From Pseudomonadota bacterium (GTDB lineage: Bacteria > Pseudomonadota > Alphaproteobacteria > Rhizobiales > Beijerinckiaceae): a stretch of 64,000 nt of DNA. Under the pieces are notes generated by a model. It did not search any database. It was not told where the DNA came from and worked only from the letters and a program-made list of their open reading frames with translations. The stretch lies in NCBI GenBank assembly GCA_020161575.1, contig JAIUNR010000004.1, positions 124,001 through 188,000 on the forward strand, written 5' to 3'. This document shows positions 26,823 through 37,103 of the stretch, one piece after another. The position numbers were made by a program, and so were the translations under genes. Within the stretch, counting starts at the first letter, position 1. Every line of letters starts with the position of its first letter.

Positions 26823-27825
26823 CCCGCTCCGCCCGATTCCGCTCGCGATCCTGACCGGCTTTCTCGGCGCGGGAAAGACGACGCGGCTCAACCGCTGGCT
26901 GGCCGATTCCGCGCTCGCCGATACGCTGGTGATCATCAACGAGTTCGGGGAGACCGGGCTCGATCATCTGCTTGTCGAGGAAGCGCCGGGCGACATGATC
27001 CTGATGGCGGCGGGATGCCTGTGCTGCACGATCCGCGGCGATCTCGTCGCAACGCTCGAGGATCTGCTGCGCCGGCGCGACAACAACCGCATCCGCTTCT
27101 TTCGGCAGGTCATCATCGAGACAACGGGGCTGGCCGATCCGCTGCCCATCCTGCAATCCGTGCTCCAGCACCCGTATCTGTCGAAACGATTTGCGATTTC
27201 CGGCCTGCTGACATTGGTGGATGCGGTGAATGGCGCCGCGACCCTCGCCGCCCATCCCGAGGCGCGCCGGCAGGTCGCGCTGGCGGACAGGCTGCTGATC
27301 ACCAAGGCAGATCTGGCGGATGCCGCCTCACTCGATGCGCTTGGCGCCACCATCGCCGCGCTTAACCCCGCCGCGTCACCAATTCTCGACGAAAGCCTGT
27401 TCGCGCCGCCATCGCTTTTCGCCGGCGCCTTTGCTCCCGAAAGCCTCGATGAAGGCGAAATCGCTGCGTGGCTCGGCGCCACCAGCCCACATGTCGCGGG
27501 TCACGCGCCGAACCGGCATGGCGAAACAATCGAAAGCTTCACCTTCATCGCCGATGCGCCCATCCCCGAGGCCAGGCTCATCGCCTTTCGCGAGGCGCTG
27601 CGCATTCTTCACGGCCCGCGATTGCTGCGCGTGAAGGGGCTCATCGCACTTGCGGAAACACCGGAGCAACCAGCGCTGATCCACCATGTGCAATCAGTCG
27701 CGCATCCCCTAACCCGCCTTGCACGCTGGCCGAGCCGGGACAGACGTTCGCGGCTCGTCTTCATCACGGATGGCCTGCCACGCGCGGTGATCGAGCCCTA
27801 TTGGCAAGCCCTTATCAGGGGGTAA
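26809..27825 (+). CDS. CobW/COG0523 family metallochaperone GTPase
   Basis: 338 residues. Walker A is GFLGAGKT (17-24), the metal-binding GCLCC gives Cys70, Cys72 and Cys73, the G4 box is TKAD, and a CobW C-terminal domain begins near ESFTFIADAPI. G3E GTPases of this type deliver zinc or cobalt to target proteins. The start ATG 26809 overlaps the EamA gene by 14 bases. No Zur site was noted. Which metal it handles cannot be inferred from the neighbours. Confidence 0.88.
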   Translation: MVPSDPLRPIPLAILTGFLGAGKTTRLNRWLADSALADTLVIINEFGETGLDHLLVEEAPGDMILMAAGCLCCTIRGDLVATLEDLLRRRDNNRIRFFRQVIIETTGLADPLPILQSVLQHPYLSKRFAISGLLTLVDAVNGAATLAAHPEARRQVALADRLLITKADLADAASLDALGATIAALNPAASPILDESLFAPPSLFAGAFAPESLDEGEIAAWLGATSPHVAGHAPNRHGETIESFTFIADAPIPEARLIAFREALRILHGPRLLRVKGLIALAETPEQPALIHHVQSVAHPLTRLARWPSRDRRSRLVFITDGLPRAVIEPYWQALIRG

Positions 27826-27828
27826 AGC

Positions 27829-29490
27829 CTAGACCTCGCCGTTGATCAGCCGGTCCCGCAGCACGCGCCGGATGATCTTGCCCGTCGTGGTCATCGGCAT
27901 TTCCGACACGAAATGGATCTCGCGCGGGTATTCATGCGCGGAAAGCCGCTCGCGAACATGCAGGCGGATCTCCTCTTTCAACGCCTCGCCGGGCACGTGC
28001 CCCGGCTTGAGCATGAGGAACGCCGTGACGATCTCCGTGCGCAGGGGATCGGGCTTGCCCACGACCGCCGCAAGCGCGACCGCAGGGTGCTTGATCAGGC
28101 AATCCTCGATCTCGACAGGACCGATGCGATAGCCCGAAGAGGTGATGAGATCATCATCGCGCCCCACGAATCCGATATAGCCATCCTCATCGACCGCACC
28201 CTGATCACCGGTCGTCATCCAGTCGCCGATGAATTTTTCCCGCGTCGCCTGCAGTTTATTCCAGTACCCGAGAAACATCACCGGGTCCGGGCGCCGCACC
28301 GCGATCTGCCCCCGCTCGCCGATCGCGGCCAAAGTCCCGTCCTCGCGGATCACCGCGACCCGATGCCCCGGTACCGGCTTGCCGATCATGCCGGGGCGGA
28401 TCACCCCCATCGCATGGGAGGCGGAGAGAACGAGGTTGCACTCGGTCTGGCCGTAGAATTCGTTGATCTCGAGCCCGAGCGCTTCGCGCCCCCATTCGAA
28501 AGTGGGCGTGCCCAAAGCCTCGCCCCCCGACCCCAGCGAGCGCAGGGGAATCCCGAAGCGGGCACGCGGATTCTGCACCTGCCGCATCATGCGCAAGGCC
28601 GTGGGGGGAATGAAGGCATTGCGCACTTCAAGCCGCGCCATCATGGCGAAAGCGGCCTCGGGGTCGAATTTCTGGAACGGCCAGGCCACGACGGGAATGC
28701 CAAAATAGAGGCCGGGCAGGAGGATGTTGAGCAATCCCCCGGCCCAGGCCCAATCCGCCGGCGTCCAGAAGCGGTCCCCCCTTTGGGGCGCGAAATCGTG
28801 ATGCATCTCCACGCCGGGAAGATGGCCGATCAGCACCCGATGCGCATGCAAGGCGCCCTTCGGCTGTCCGGTCGTACCGGAGGTATAAATCATCAGCGCC
28901 GGGTCCTCGCCTCGACTCGCACGCGTGTCGAAGCGTTCCGGCACGCCTTCGACAAAGCGATGCCAGCCAATGGCGCCGTCTCCGCGCCCATCACGGGAAA
29001 TGACATGCTCGAGTGCCGGCGCACCAGCACGCAGCGGGGCGAGCTTCGCCGCACCCGCCGCGTCGGTCAGCACCACGCGCGCACCTGAATCCGCAAGGCG
29101 ATAGGCGATGGCTTCCGCGCCGAACAAGGCCGCCAGCGGCAGCGCGATCGCGCCGATCTTGTAGATCGCCATATGCCCGATCGCGACATGCCGCCCCTGC
29201 GGCAGAAAGATCGCAACCCGGTCTCCCGGCTGTATCCCGGCGCGAACAAGGGCATGGGCGAGCTTGTCTGCCTCGCGGCGAAGTTCGCCAAACGTGAGGG
29301 TGGAAACCGCAAAATCGGGCCCGACCTCAAGCAAGGCCGGCCTGTCCGGCTCGGTTTGCGCGTGAAAATCGCAGCATGCGGCTGCGATGTTGAAGGCCGC
29401 GGTATCCGGCCAGCGGAACCGCTCGATCACCTTCTCATACGGCGCGGGCGCGCCCAGCAGCGCGCGATCGGACAAGGGGGGCGTACTCAG
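27829..29490 (-). CDS. Acyl-CoA synthetase (AMP-forming), possible CTG start
   Basis: About 553 residues. ANL-family motifs are visible: YTSGTTGQPKGAL (AMP/ATP loop), YGQTE and TTGDQGAVDEDGYIGFVGRDDD, and the C-terminal catalytic Lys region MTTTGKIIRRVLR. It activates a carboxylic acid as acyl-AMP and then acyl-CoA, most like medium-chain or acetyl-type synthetases. No ATG or GTG fits. TTG 29475 has no ribosome binding site at a workable distance, whereas CTG 29490 lies five bases after GGAGG (29500-29496) and would give MSTPPLSDRALL. I use CTG, with moderate confidence for the start. Confidence 0.87.
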   Translation of the reverse strand: MSTPPLSDRALLGAPAPYEKVIERFRWPDTAAFNIAAACCDFHAQTEPDRPALLEVGPDFAVSTLTFGELRREADKLAHALVRAGIQPGDRVAIFLPQGRHVAIGHMAIYKIGAIALPLAALFGAEAIAYRLADSGARVVLTDAAGAAKLAPLRAGAPALEHVISRDGRGDGAIGWHRFVEGVPERFDTRASRGEDPALMIYTSGTTGQPKGALHAHRVLIGHLPGVEMHHDFAPQRGDRFWTPADWAWAGGLLNILLPGLYFGIPVVAWPFQKFDPEAAFAMMARLEVRNAFIPPTALRMMRQVQNPRARFGIPLRSLGSGGEALGTPTFEWGREALGLEINEFYGQTECNLVLSASHAMGVIRPGMIGKPVPGHRVAVIREDGTLAAIGERGQIAVRRPDPVMFLGYWNKLQATREKFIGDWMTTGDQGAVDEDGYIGFVGRDDDLITSSGYRIGPVEIEDCLIKHPAVALAAVVGKPDPLRTEIVTAFLMLKPGHVPGEALKEEIRLHVRERLSAHEYPREIHFVSEMPMTTTGKIIRRVLRDRLINGEV

Positions 29491-29577
29491 CGGAACCTCC
29501 GGCCTTCATCGATACGGCGCGATTTCTATCGGCCTTTCGCGCACAAACGCAACCTTTACCCCTTTTTTCATGTCATC

Positions 29578-29606
29578 TTGACAGAATGCCAGAGCGCGCT
29601 TTATCC
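29578..29606 (+). promoter_or_regulatory. Candidate promoter of the terC-like gene
   Basis: A perfect TTGACA (29578-29583), 17 bases, then TTATCC (29601-29606). It stands 85 bases before the terC start. Confidence 0.6.
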
Positions 29607-29691
29607 CTGCCAGCGGTTACCGGGCCCCTCTGGCGTGGCATGTCCTCGCGATGTCGGAACCTTGATATGGGCTCAAACACGGTAACAAACC

Positions 29692-30693
29692 ATGATCGAC
29701 ATTCTATTCGCGTCCTTTCTCGGCAAGCCGCTCTGGCTGTGGGCGTCCTTCATCTTCACAATCCTCGCCCTGCTGGCCTTTGATCTCGGCATCCTCAACC
29801 GCAAGGAAAAGGAACTCGGCATCGCCGAAAGCCTGTGGCTTTCCGCCTTCTATTTCGCCGTCGCCATCGCCTTCGGCGGCTATATCTGGTGGTCCTATGA
29901 AACCGGCCGCCTCGTAACCGAGGACGGCACCCATGCCGGCATCGCCTATTTCACGGGCTTCTTCATCGAGAAAGCGCTGTCGATCGACAATGTCTTTGTC
30001 ATTTCGCTGATCTTCTCGTTCTTCGCGATTCCCGCCCGCTATCAATACCGCGCACTGGTCTGGGGCATTCTTGCCGTGATCGTGCTGCGCGGCCTGATGA
30101 TCGCGGTGGGCGCGGCGCTGGTGCAGAATTACGGCTGGGTGCTCTATCTGTTCGGCGCGTTCCTTATCGCCACGGGCATCAAGATGCTGATCGTGCCGGA
30201 AGCCGAGCCGGATGTGTCGAAGAACCCGGTCATCCGCTTCCTGCGCAAGCGCCTCAACGTGACCGACCAACTTCACGGGCAGAAGTTCCTTGTCCGCCAG
30301 GAAGATCCGTCAACCGGCAAGATGACGACCTTCGCCACGCCGCTGTTGCTGGCGCTCATCGTGATCAACATCGCGGATCTGATCTTCGCGGTGGATTCCG
30401 TGCCCGCCATCTTCGCGATCACGACCGACACCTTCGTCGTCTATACCGCGAATATCATGGCGATTCTCGGCCTGCGCGCGCTCTATTTCGCGCTGGCGGC
30501 GATGGTGCACCGTTTCCACTATCTCAAATACGCGCTGGCGCTGGTGCTGGTCTTCATCGGCCTCAAGATCTTCTGGAACGAGATCATGGGCAAGCTCAAC
30601 CCCGCGATCTCGCTGGGCGCGACGTTGGCGCTCATCCTCGGCGGCATCCTGGTCTCGCTCTGGAAAACGCGCACGCGCGTCGAGAAAGCCTGA
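29692..30693 (+). CDS. TerC family integral membrane protein
   Basis: 333 residues with about nine membrane helices. The signature acidic segments are present: FFIEKALSIDNVFVISLIF and IADLIFAVDSVPAIFAIT, each with the conserved Asp/Asn. This is the Alx/TerC group, linked to manganese export in other bacteria and historically to tellurite resistance. Single gene with its own promoter. I looked for a yybP-ykoY manganese riboswitch in the leader and did not see its conserved loops. Confidence 0.9.
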   Translation: MIDILFASFLGKPLWLWASFIFTILALLAFDLGILNRKEKELGIAESLWLSAFYFAVAIAFGGYIWWSYETGRLVTEDGTHAGIAYFTGFFIEKALSIDNVFVISLIFSFFAIPARYQYRALVWGILAVIVLRGLMIAVGAALVQNYGWVLYLFGAFLIATGIKMLIVPEAEPDVSKNPVIRFLRKRLNVTDQLHGQKFLVRQEDPSTGKMTTFATPLLLALIVINIADLIFAVDSVPAIFAITTDTFVVYTANIMAILGLRALYFALAAMVHRFHYLKYALALVLVFIGLKIFWNEIMGKLNPAISLGATLALILGGILVSLWKTRTRVEKA

Positions 30694-30701
30694 TCCGGGC
30701 T

Positions 30702-30719
30702 GGGCGCCGCAAGGCGCCC
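30702..30719. terminator. GC hairpin between terC and the lrp-type gene
   Basis: GGGCGCC-GCAA-GGCGCCC: a seven-base-pair stem with a GNRA loop between the convergent stops at 30693 and 30724. No T-run follows, so termination is only likely. Confidence 0.5.
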
Positions 30720-30723
30720 GCTC

Positions 30724-31188
30724 TCACACCGGCAATTCGTTCTGGTGCTTCACTTCCTCCATCACCGCGTAGGAGCGTGATTCGCGTACGCCCGGCATGG
30801 AGAGGATGGTCTGGGTGAGAAGGTAGCGATAGGCTTCCATGTCCTTAACCCGGGTCTTGATCAGGTAATCGAACCCGCCCGCGACGAGATGGCACTCAAG
30901 GATCTCGCGCGAGGCCCGCACCGCGACCGCGAATTTCGCGAAGACATCGGGCGTGGTCTTGTCGAGGGTCACCTCGATGAAGACGAGCAGGGAACGGTCG
31001 AGCAGGGCGGGGTTGAGCTCGGCATGGTAGCCCTTGATGAATCCGTCGCGGGTGAGCCTCTTGACCCGCTCGGTCGTCGCGGTGGGTGACAGGCCCACCT
31101 TCTCCGCAAGCGCGACGGTGGACAGACGGCCATCCTGCTGGAGGGCCCGGAGGATCTTCAGATCCGCGCGATCAAGAGTATCTGACAT
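30724..31188 (-). CDS. putR: Lrp/AsnC family regulator (PutR-like)
   Basis: 154 residues. An N-terminal winged helix (LKILRALQQDGRLSTVALAEKVGLSPTATTERVKRL, here split across residues 9-45) is followed by an AsnC ligand-binding domain with VAGGFDYLIKTRV. It is divergent from putA with 149 bases between, the arrangement of PutR in Rhizobium and Agrobacterium, where it activates putA in response to proline. The gene symbol is inferred from that context. Confidence 0.85.
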   Translation of the reverse strand: MSDTLDRADLKILRALQQDGRLSTVALAEKVGLSPTATTERVKRLTRDGFIKGYHAELNPALLDRSLLVFIEVTLDKTTPDVFAKFAVAVRASREILECHLVAGGFDYLIKTRVKDMEAYRYLLTQTILSMPGVRESRSYAVMEEVKHQNELPV

Positions 31189-31197
31189 GGAATATCT

Positions 31198-31229
31198 CTG
31201 CTAGGAACCAAAATTTGGCTCTACAGCAG
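31198..31229. promoter_or_regulatory. Dyad operator candidate between putR and putA
   Basis: A core palindrome CCAAAATTTGG (31208-31218) sits inside a wider imperfect dyad, CTGCT (31198-31202) to AGCAG (31225-31229). Three further CCAA/TTGG-type half sites follow toward putA (ACCAAAATC near 31249, GTTTGGCC near 31276, ACCAATTGG near 31286), which fits multi-site Lrp binding. The symmetry is seen; binding is inferred. Confidence 0.6.
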
Positions 31230-31337
31230 TGAAAGTCACCATGGCAAGACCAAAATCGCAGTGGAAACACCTATTGTTTGGCCATACCAATTGGAAAGAT
31301 CCCAACGCCTTTCATTTTTCGCCGAAAAGGACAAACC

Positions 31338-34300
31338 ATGCAAGAGGCCTCGCGCTCGAAGATCCCGCCGTTCCGCGCACCCTACGCGCCGGATGACGTG
31401 ACCCTTGCCGCCGCCCTGCTGGCCCAGGCCGCGCTCCCGGCGGAAGCCGAACGTGCCATCGACGAAGAAGCCCGGCGCCTGATCGGCGCGATCCGTGCCG
31501 GCTCGGGCGGGTTCGGCGGCGTCGAGCAAATCCTCCAGGAATACGCGCTTTCAACCAAGGAGGGGCTGGCCCTGATGGTGCTGGCGGAAGCCCTGCTGCG
31601 CGTGCCGGATTCGCTCACCGCGGACAAGCTCATCGAGGACAAGCTCGGGCAGGGCAATTTCACGCATCACGAGCCCAAATCGGATGCGCTGCTGATCAAC
31701 GCCTCCGCCTGGGCGCTGGGGATCGGCGCGCGCATCATCCAGCCGGGCGAAACGCCGGACGGCATCCTCGCGAGCCTCGCCAAGCGCATCGGCCTTCCCA
31801 CCGTGCGCACCGCTGCGCGGCAGGCGATGAAGGTGATGGGCAACCATTTCGTGCTTGGCCAGACGATCTCCGAGGCGCTCACGCGGGCCGGCTCGGGCGC
31901 CGGGCGCAACTACCGCTACTCGTTCGACATGCTCGGCGAGGGTGCTCGCACCCGCGAGGATGCCCGGCGCTATTTCGAGAGCTACGCCAATGCCATCCGC
32001 CATATCGGCGAGAAGGCGGGCAACCTGCCCCTGCCCGATCGTCCCGGCATCTCGGTGAAGCTCTCGGCCCTGCATCCGCGCTATGAAGCGACCAATCGCG
32101 ATGCCGTTCTTGTCGAACTCGTGCCGATGGTGGTGGAACTCGCCGCCTCCGCCAAATCCTACGATCTCAATTTCACCATCGATGCCGAAGAGGCGGATCG
32201 TCTCGAGCTCTCGCTCGATATCTTCGCCCGCCTCGCCGAAGAGCCTTCGCTCGCCGGCTGGGATGGAATGGGCCTTGCCGTTCAGGCCTACCAGAAGCGC
32301 TGTCAGGGCGTGATCGAATGGCTCGATCAGCTCGCCATCGCCACCGGACGCCGCTTCATGGTGCGGCTCGTCAAGGGCGCCTACTGGGACAGCGAGATCA
32401 AGCGCTCTCAGGAACGCGGCCTCGACGATTTCCCCGTCTTTTCACGCAAGGCGATGACTGATCTCAACTACATCGCCTCAGCCAAGGCGCTGCTGGCGGC
32501 GCGCGCGCGCATCTATCCGCAATTCGCCACCCATAACGCGCTGACGGTCGCGACGATCCGCGCGATGGCGGGCGGCACCGAAGGGTATGAATTCCAGCGC
32601 CTGCACGGCATGGGCGACGCGGTCTATACCGCGCTTCTCGCCGACAATCCCGGTGCCGCCTGCCGTGTCTATGCCCCGGTCGGCGGACACCGCGACCTTC
32701 TCGCCTATCTCGTGCGCCGCCTGCTCGAGAACGGCGCGAATTCCTCCTTCGTCCATGAAGCGGCGGATTCTTCCGTGCCGGTCGAAAAGCTCCTCACCCG
32801 CCCGGCGGCGCTGATCGGGGATTCCCGCAAGGCGCGCCATGCCGGCGTTGCCCGCCCCGCCGCGCTCTACGGCACCGAGCGCAGGAACAGCCAGGGCTAT
32901 GAGCTTGGTCATGCCGAAACGCTGGACAAGCTCCTCACGGCGCGCAAATTCGAGGCCGGACATGCCCGAAGCCTGATCGCCGGCAGCGCCATTGCCGGCA
33001 AGGTGGAAGCGCTACCTTCACCGATCGACGGCCAGAGCGTCGGGCAGATCGAGAATGGAACGCCGGATGTCGCGACACGCGCGGTAGATGCCGCTTGCGG
33101 CGGCTATCTGCGCTGGAGCCAGACCGGGGTCGCGATCCGCGCGCAGGCACTGCGCCGGGCCGCCGAGCTTTTCGAAGCGGAAACAGGCCGGATGCTGGGC
33201 CTGTTGCAGAGTGAGGCCGGCAAGACGCTGGATGACGCCATCGCGGAGTTGCGCGAGGCCGTCGATTTCCTGCGTTACTATGCCGACGAGGCGGAGCGCC
33301 TGCTTTCCCGCCCCATCGCCCTGCCCGGCCCGACCGGCGAGGATAACCGTCTGCTCTATCGCCCGCGTGGGGTGTTCGTGGCGATCGCGCCGTGGAACTT
33401 CCCGCTGGCGATTTTCGTCGGTCAGATCGCCGCGGCGCTCGCCGCAGGCAACGCCGTCGTCGCCAAACCTGCCGAGCAGACGCCGATGATCGGCCATTTC
33501 GCCGTTCAGCTGATGCACAAGGCGGGGGTAGCGAGCGATGCGCTCAACCTCGTTCTTGGTGATGGCGCCATCGGTGCCGCGCTCGTCAACGATCCGCGTA
33601 TCGCCGGCGTGGTCTTCACCGGCTCCACCGAAACCGCGCGGCGCATCAACCGTGCTCTCGCCGCGAAGGACGGTCCGATCGTACCGCTCATCGCCGAGAC
33701 CGGTGGCATCAACGCGATGATCGTCGATGCCACCGCCCTGCCCGAACAAGTGGCGGACGACGTGGTGATTTCCGCCTTCCGCTCGGCTGGCCAGCGTTGC
33801 TCGGCATTGCGTCTGCTTTGCGTGCAGGAGGATGTCGCCGACAAGATGATCGAGATGATCGCGGGCGCGGCAAAGGAGCTTCGCCTCGGCGATCCGCGCC
33901 GCATCGAGACGCATATCGGCCCGGTGATCGACGGCGAGGCCAAGGCGCGTCTCGATACCCATATCGCCGCCATGAAGAAAAGCGCGAAGATCCATTTCGC
34001 GGGCGAGGCGCCGCAGGGGCTTTATGTCGCGCCGCATATCTTCGAGCTGGGCAAGGTCGAGGACCTCCGGGAAGAGATTTTCGGCCCCGTTCTCCATGTC
34101 GTGCGCTACAAGGCGGGTGATCTTGCGAAAATCGTCAAGGCGATCGAGTCGACGGGGTATGGACTGACACTTGGCGTCCATTCGCGCATCGATGCCGAAA
34201 TCGGCAAGATCGCCGGCGAGCTTGCCACCGGCAACATCTACATCAACCGCAACATGATCGGCGCCGTGGTCGGCGCGCAACCTTTCGGCGGTCACGGGCT

Positions 34301-34427
34301 CTCGGGCACGGGCCCGAAGGCGGGGGGCCCCAATTATCTCTTCCGCTTCGTCACCGAACAGGTTGTCTCGGTCAATTCCGCAGCGGCAGGCGGCAATGCC
34401 AGCCTCATGTCGCTTTCGGAAGTGTGA
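31338..34427 (+). CDS. putA: Bifunctional proline dehydrogenase / P5C dehydrogenase PutA
   Basis: 1029 residues from ATG 31338 (AAGG before it). Order: an N-terminal arm, then the proline dehydrogenase barrel (about 170-480, with SVKLSALHPRYE and FMVRLVKGAYWDSEIKRSQ), then the aldehyde dehydrogenase domain (about 560-1010). Glu787 lies in AETGG and the nucleophile Cys821 in SAGQRCSALR. It turns proline into glutamate with electrons to the quinone pool. It lacks the N-terminal ribbon-helix-helix DNA-binding domain of E. coli PutA, consistent with control by the separate Lrp-type gene. Confidence 0.95.
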   Translation: MQEASRSKIPPFRAPYAPDDVTLAAALLAQAALPAEAERAIDEEARRLIGAIRAGSGGFGGVEQILQEYALSTKEGLALMVLAEALLRVPDSLTADKLIEDKLGQGNFTHHEPKSDALLINASAWALGIGARIIQPGETPDGILASLAKRIGLPTVRTAARQAMKVMGNHFVLGQTISEALTRAGSGAGRNYRYSFDMLGEGARTREDARRYFESYANAIRHIGEKAGNLPLPDRPGISVKLSALHPRYEATNRDAVLVELVPMVVELAASAKSYDLNFTIDAEEADRLELSLDIFARLAEEPSLAGWDGMGLAVQAYQKRCQGVIEWLDQLAIATGRRFMVRLVKGAYWDSEIKRSQERGLDDFPVFSRKAMTDLNYIASAKALLAARARIYPQFATHNALTVATIRAMAGGTEGYEFQRLHGMGDAVYTALLADNPGAACRVYAPVGGHRDLLAYLVRRLLENGANSSFVHEAADSSVPVEKLLTRPAALIGDSRKARHAGVARPAALYGTERRNSQGYELGHAETLDKLLTARKFEAGHARSLIAGSAIAGKVEALPSPIDGQSVGQIENGTPDVATRAVDAACGGYLRWSQTGVAIRAQALRRAAELFEAETGRMLGLLQSEAGKTLDDAIAELREAVDFLRYYADEAERLLSRPIALPGPTGEDNRLLYRPRGVFVAIAPWNFPLAIFVGQIAAALAAGNAVVAKPAEQTPMIGHFAVQLMHKAGVASDALNLVLGDGAIGAALVNDPRIAGVVFTGSTETARRINRALAAKDGPIVPLIAETGGINAMIVDATALPEQVADDVVISAFRSAGQRCSALRLLCVQEDVADKMIEMIAGAAKELRLGDPRRIETHIGPVIDGEAKARLDTHIAAMKKSAKIHFAGEAPQGLYVAPHIFELGKVEDLREEIFGPVLHVVRYKAGDLAKIVKAIESTGYGLTLGVHSRIDAEIGKIAGELATGNIYINRNMIGAVVGAQPFGGHGLSGTGPKAGGPNYLFRFVTEQVVSVNSAAAGGNASLMSLSEV

Positions 34428-34445
34428 GGAGGCGAACGCCTCCTC
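34426..34445. terminator. Hairpin between convergent putA and membrane protein genes
   Basis: GAGGAGGC-GAAC-GCCTCCTC makes an eight- to nine-base-pair stem that begins inside the putA stop codon. There is no T-run, so it is a weak terminator or mRNA end protector. Confidence 0.45.
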
Positions 34446-34448
34446 CAC

Positions 34449-35093
34449 TTATGCAGGCAGGCCGCGCTCCCGCTGTGTGGTGCCGCCATTGCTCGGCACT
34501 TCCTCGCGGCCCTGGACCTGCTTCTGTACAAACGAGCCGATAAAGGCGCCGAGGGTCAGTTTCGACATGTCGAACAGGGTGGTTGCCACTTCCTTGTTCG
34601 ACAGGTTGAACAAGGCGAGCCCCACGAAAACCAAAGTGAGCGCGACGGTTGCCAGCGGCAATCCGGTGAAGCCGATTTTGGTGAAAGTACCAGACATGCC
34701 GGACAGGGAAGCCAAACGGATATACTGGTCGATCGCGTCCGGCTTTGGCTCGGCGATCAGCGGCCAGATGAATTCCTGATCCTCGGGTCGGATCACGTAA
34801 TTGGCCGATTGCCCTGCTTTGGCGAAAAGCCGCAGCCCGATCCAAGCGGCAGAAATCGCGAAGACGAAAATGGAGACCACGTCGAAATTGCGGGCGATGA
34901 TCTGCCCGAATTGGAACTCATCGACCCAGGTGGAGCGGGCGCCCGTATACACGATGATGATGTAGATCCCATAGGCAAGCAGAAGCGCCGATGCCGCCAT
35001 GAAACCGAGTGCTGAGAAGGCCATCCATTTCTCGATGCTGGTCATCGGCTTATGCGGCACGAATCCCTTGCCTTCTTCCTCCTGCACGATCAT
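34449..35093 (-). CDS. Small integral membrane protein of unknown function
   Basis: 214 residues from ATG 35093, with GGGGAGG upstream. Hydrophobic segments are visible at about 23-48, 68-88 and 138-160. The C-terminus is short and polar (QKQVQGREEVPSNGG). I do not recognise the family; no catalytic motif is seen. It lies between putA and the atp operon, on the minus strand with its stop near putA's stop. An earlier start at 35168 is rejected for lack of a ribosome binding site. Confidence 0.65.
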   Translation of the reverse strand: MIVQEEEGKGFVPHKPMTSIEKWMAFSALGFMAASALLLAYGIYIIIVYTGARSTWVDEFQFGQIIARNFDVVSIFVFAISAAWIGLRLFAKAGQSANYVIRPEDQEFIWPLIAEPKPDAIDQYIRLASLSGMSGTFTKIGFTGLPLATVALTLVFVGLALFNLSNKEVATTLFDMSKLTLGAFIGSFVQKQVQGREEVPSNGGTTQRERGLPA

Positions 35094-35192
35094 TGGCGCC
35101 TCCCCTGATTTTTTACTTAAGTAACAAAGGATTACGCTTCCTTTTCCCCCTGTCAAGCCGAGGGCCACGACCAGCCCGGCAACGATGCAACG

Positions 35193-35218
35193 AAAAAGGG
35201 CCGCTCGCGCGACCCTTT
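35193..35218 (-). terminator. Intrinsic terminator after atpC
   Basis: On the minus strand AAAGGGTCGC and GCGGCCCTTT pair (ten base pairs with one T-G) around a GCGA loop and run into TTTTT. It lies 26 bases after the atpC stop and ends the F1 operon. Confidence 0.92.
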
Positions 35219-35243
35219 GTTACTCGGTCTGGCATCGCCAGTT

Positions 35244-35636
35244 TTAGTGACGAACCGCCGCCATCAGCGCCTTGAGCGCTTCGAGCTTCTCACCGGCCTT
35301 GGTGCGCGCCTCGTCGGATTTCGCATCGCGAAGGTCTTCCTCGGCGTCGCGGATCTCGCCGGCCAGCTTGTCGGCATCGACATCCTCAAGCGCCACGGCC
35401 TGCTCGGCGAGCAGGGTGAGGCCGGTTGCGGAAACATCCGCGAAGCCGCCGCGCACGAAAAGCCGCTTGCCGCCATCGATCGTGACTACGCCGGCGCGCA
35501 GCGAAGCCATGAGCGGCGCGTGCTGCGCAAGGATCGTCATCTCGCCTTCCGAAGCCGGGACGACCACCGAGGTCGCCTCGCCCGAGAAGAGCACGCGCTC
35601 CGGAGAGACGAGTTCGAAGGAAAAGGTCCCGGCCAT
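35244..35636 (-). CDS. atpC: ATP synthase F1 subunit epsilon
   Basis: 130 residues. The N-terminal beta-sandwich (TFSFELVSPERVLFSGEA, then EGEMTILAQHAPLMASLRAG) is followed by a helical C-terminus. It couples the gamma stalk to the c-ring and can inhibit ATP hydrolysis. It starts four bases after the atpD stop; last gene of atpHAGDC. Confidence 0.95.
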   Translation of the reverse strand: MAGTFSFELVSPERVLFSGEATSVVVPASEGEMTILAQHAPLMASLRAGVVTIDGGKRLFVRGGFADVSATGLTLLAEQAVALEDVDADKLAGEIRDAEEDLRDAKSDEARTKAGEKLEALKALMAAVRH

Positions 35637-35640
35637 GACG

Positions 35641-37080
<1,440 letters not shown>

Positions 37081-37103
37081 TTACCCTTGCTTCCTGATCC
37101 TGC

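Noticed and set aside
29584-29691. A yybP-ykoY manganese riboswitch before the terC gene
   Set aside because: The conserved loop sequences of the aptamer are not present, and the GCCAGAG/CTCTGGC pairing starts upstream of the likely transcript start.
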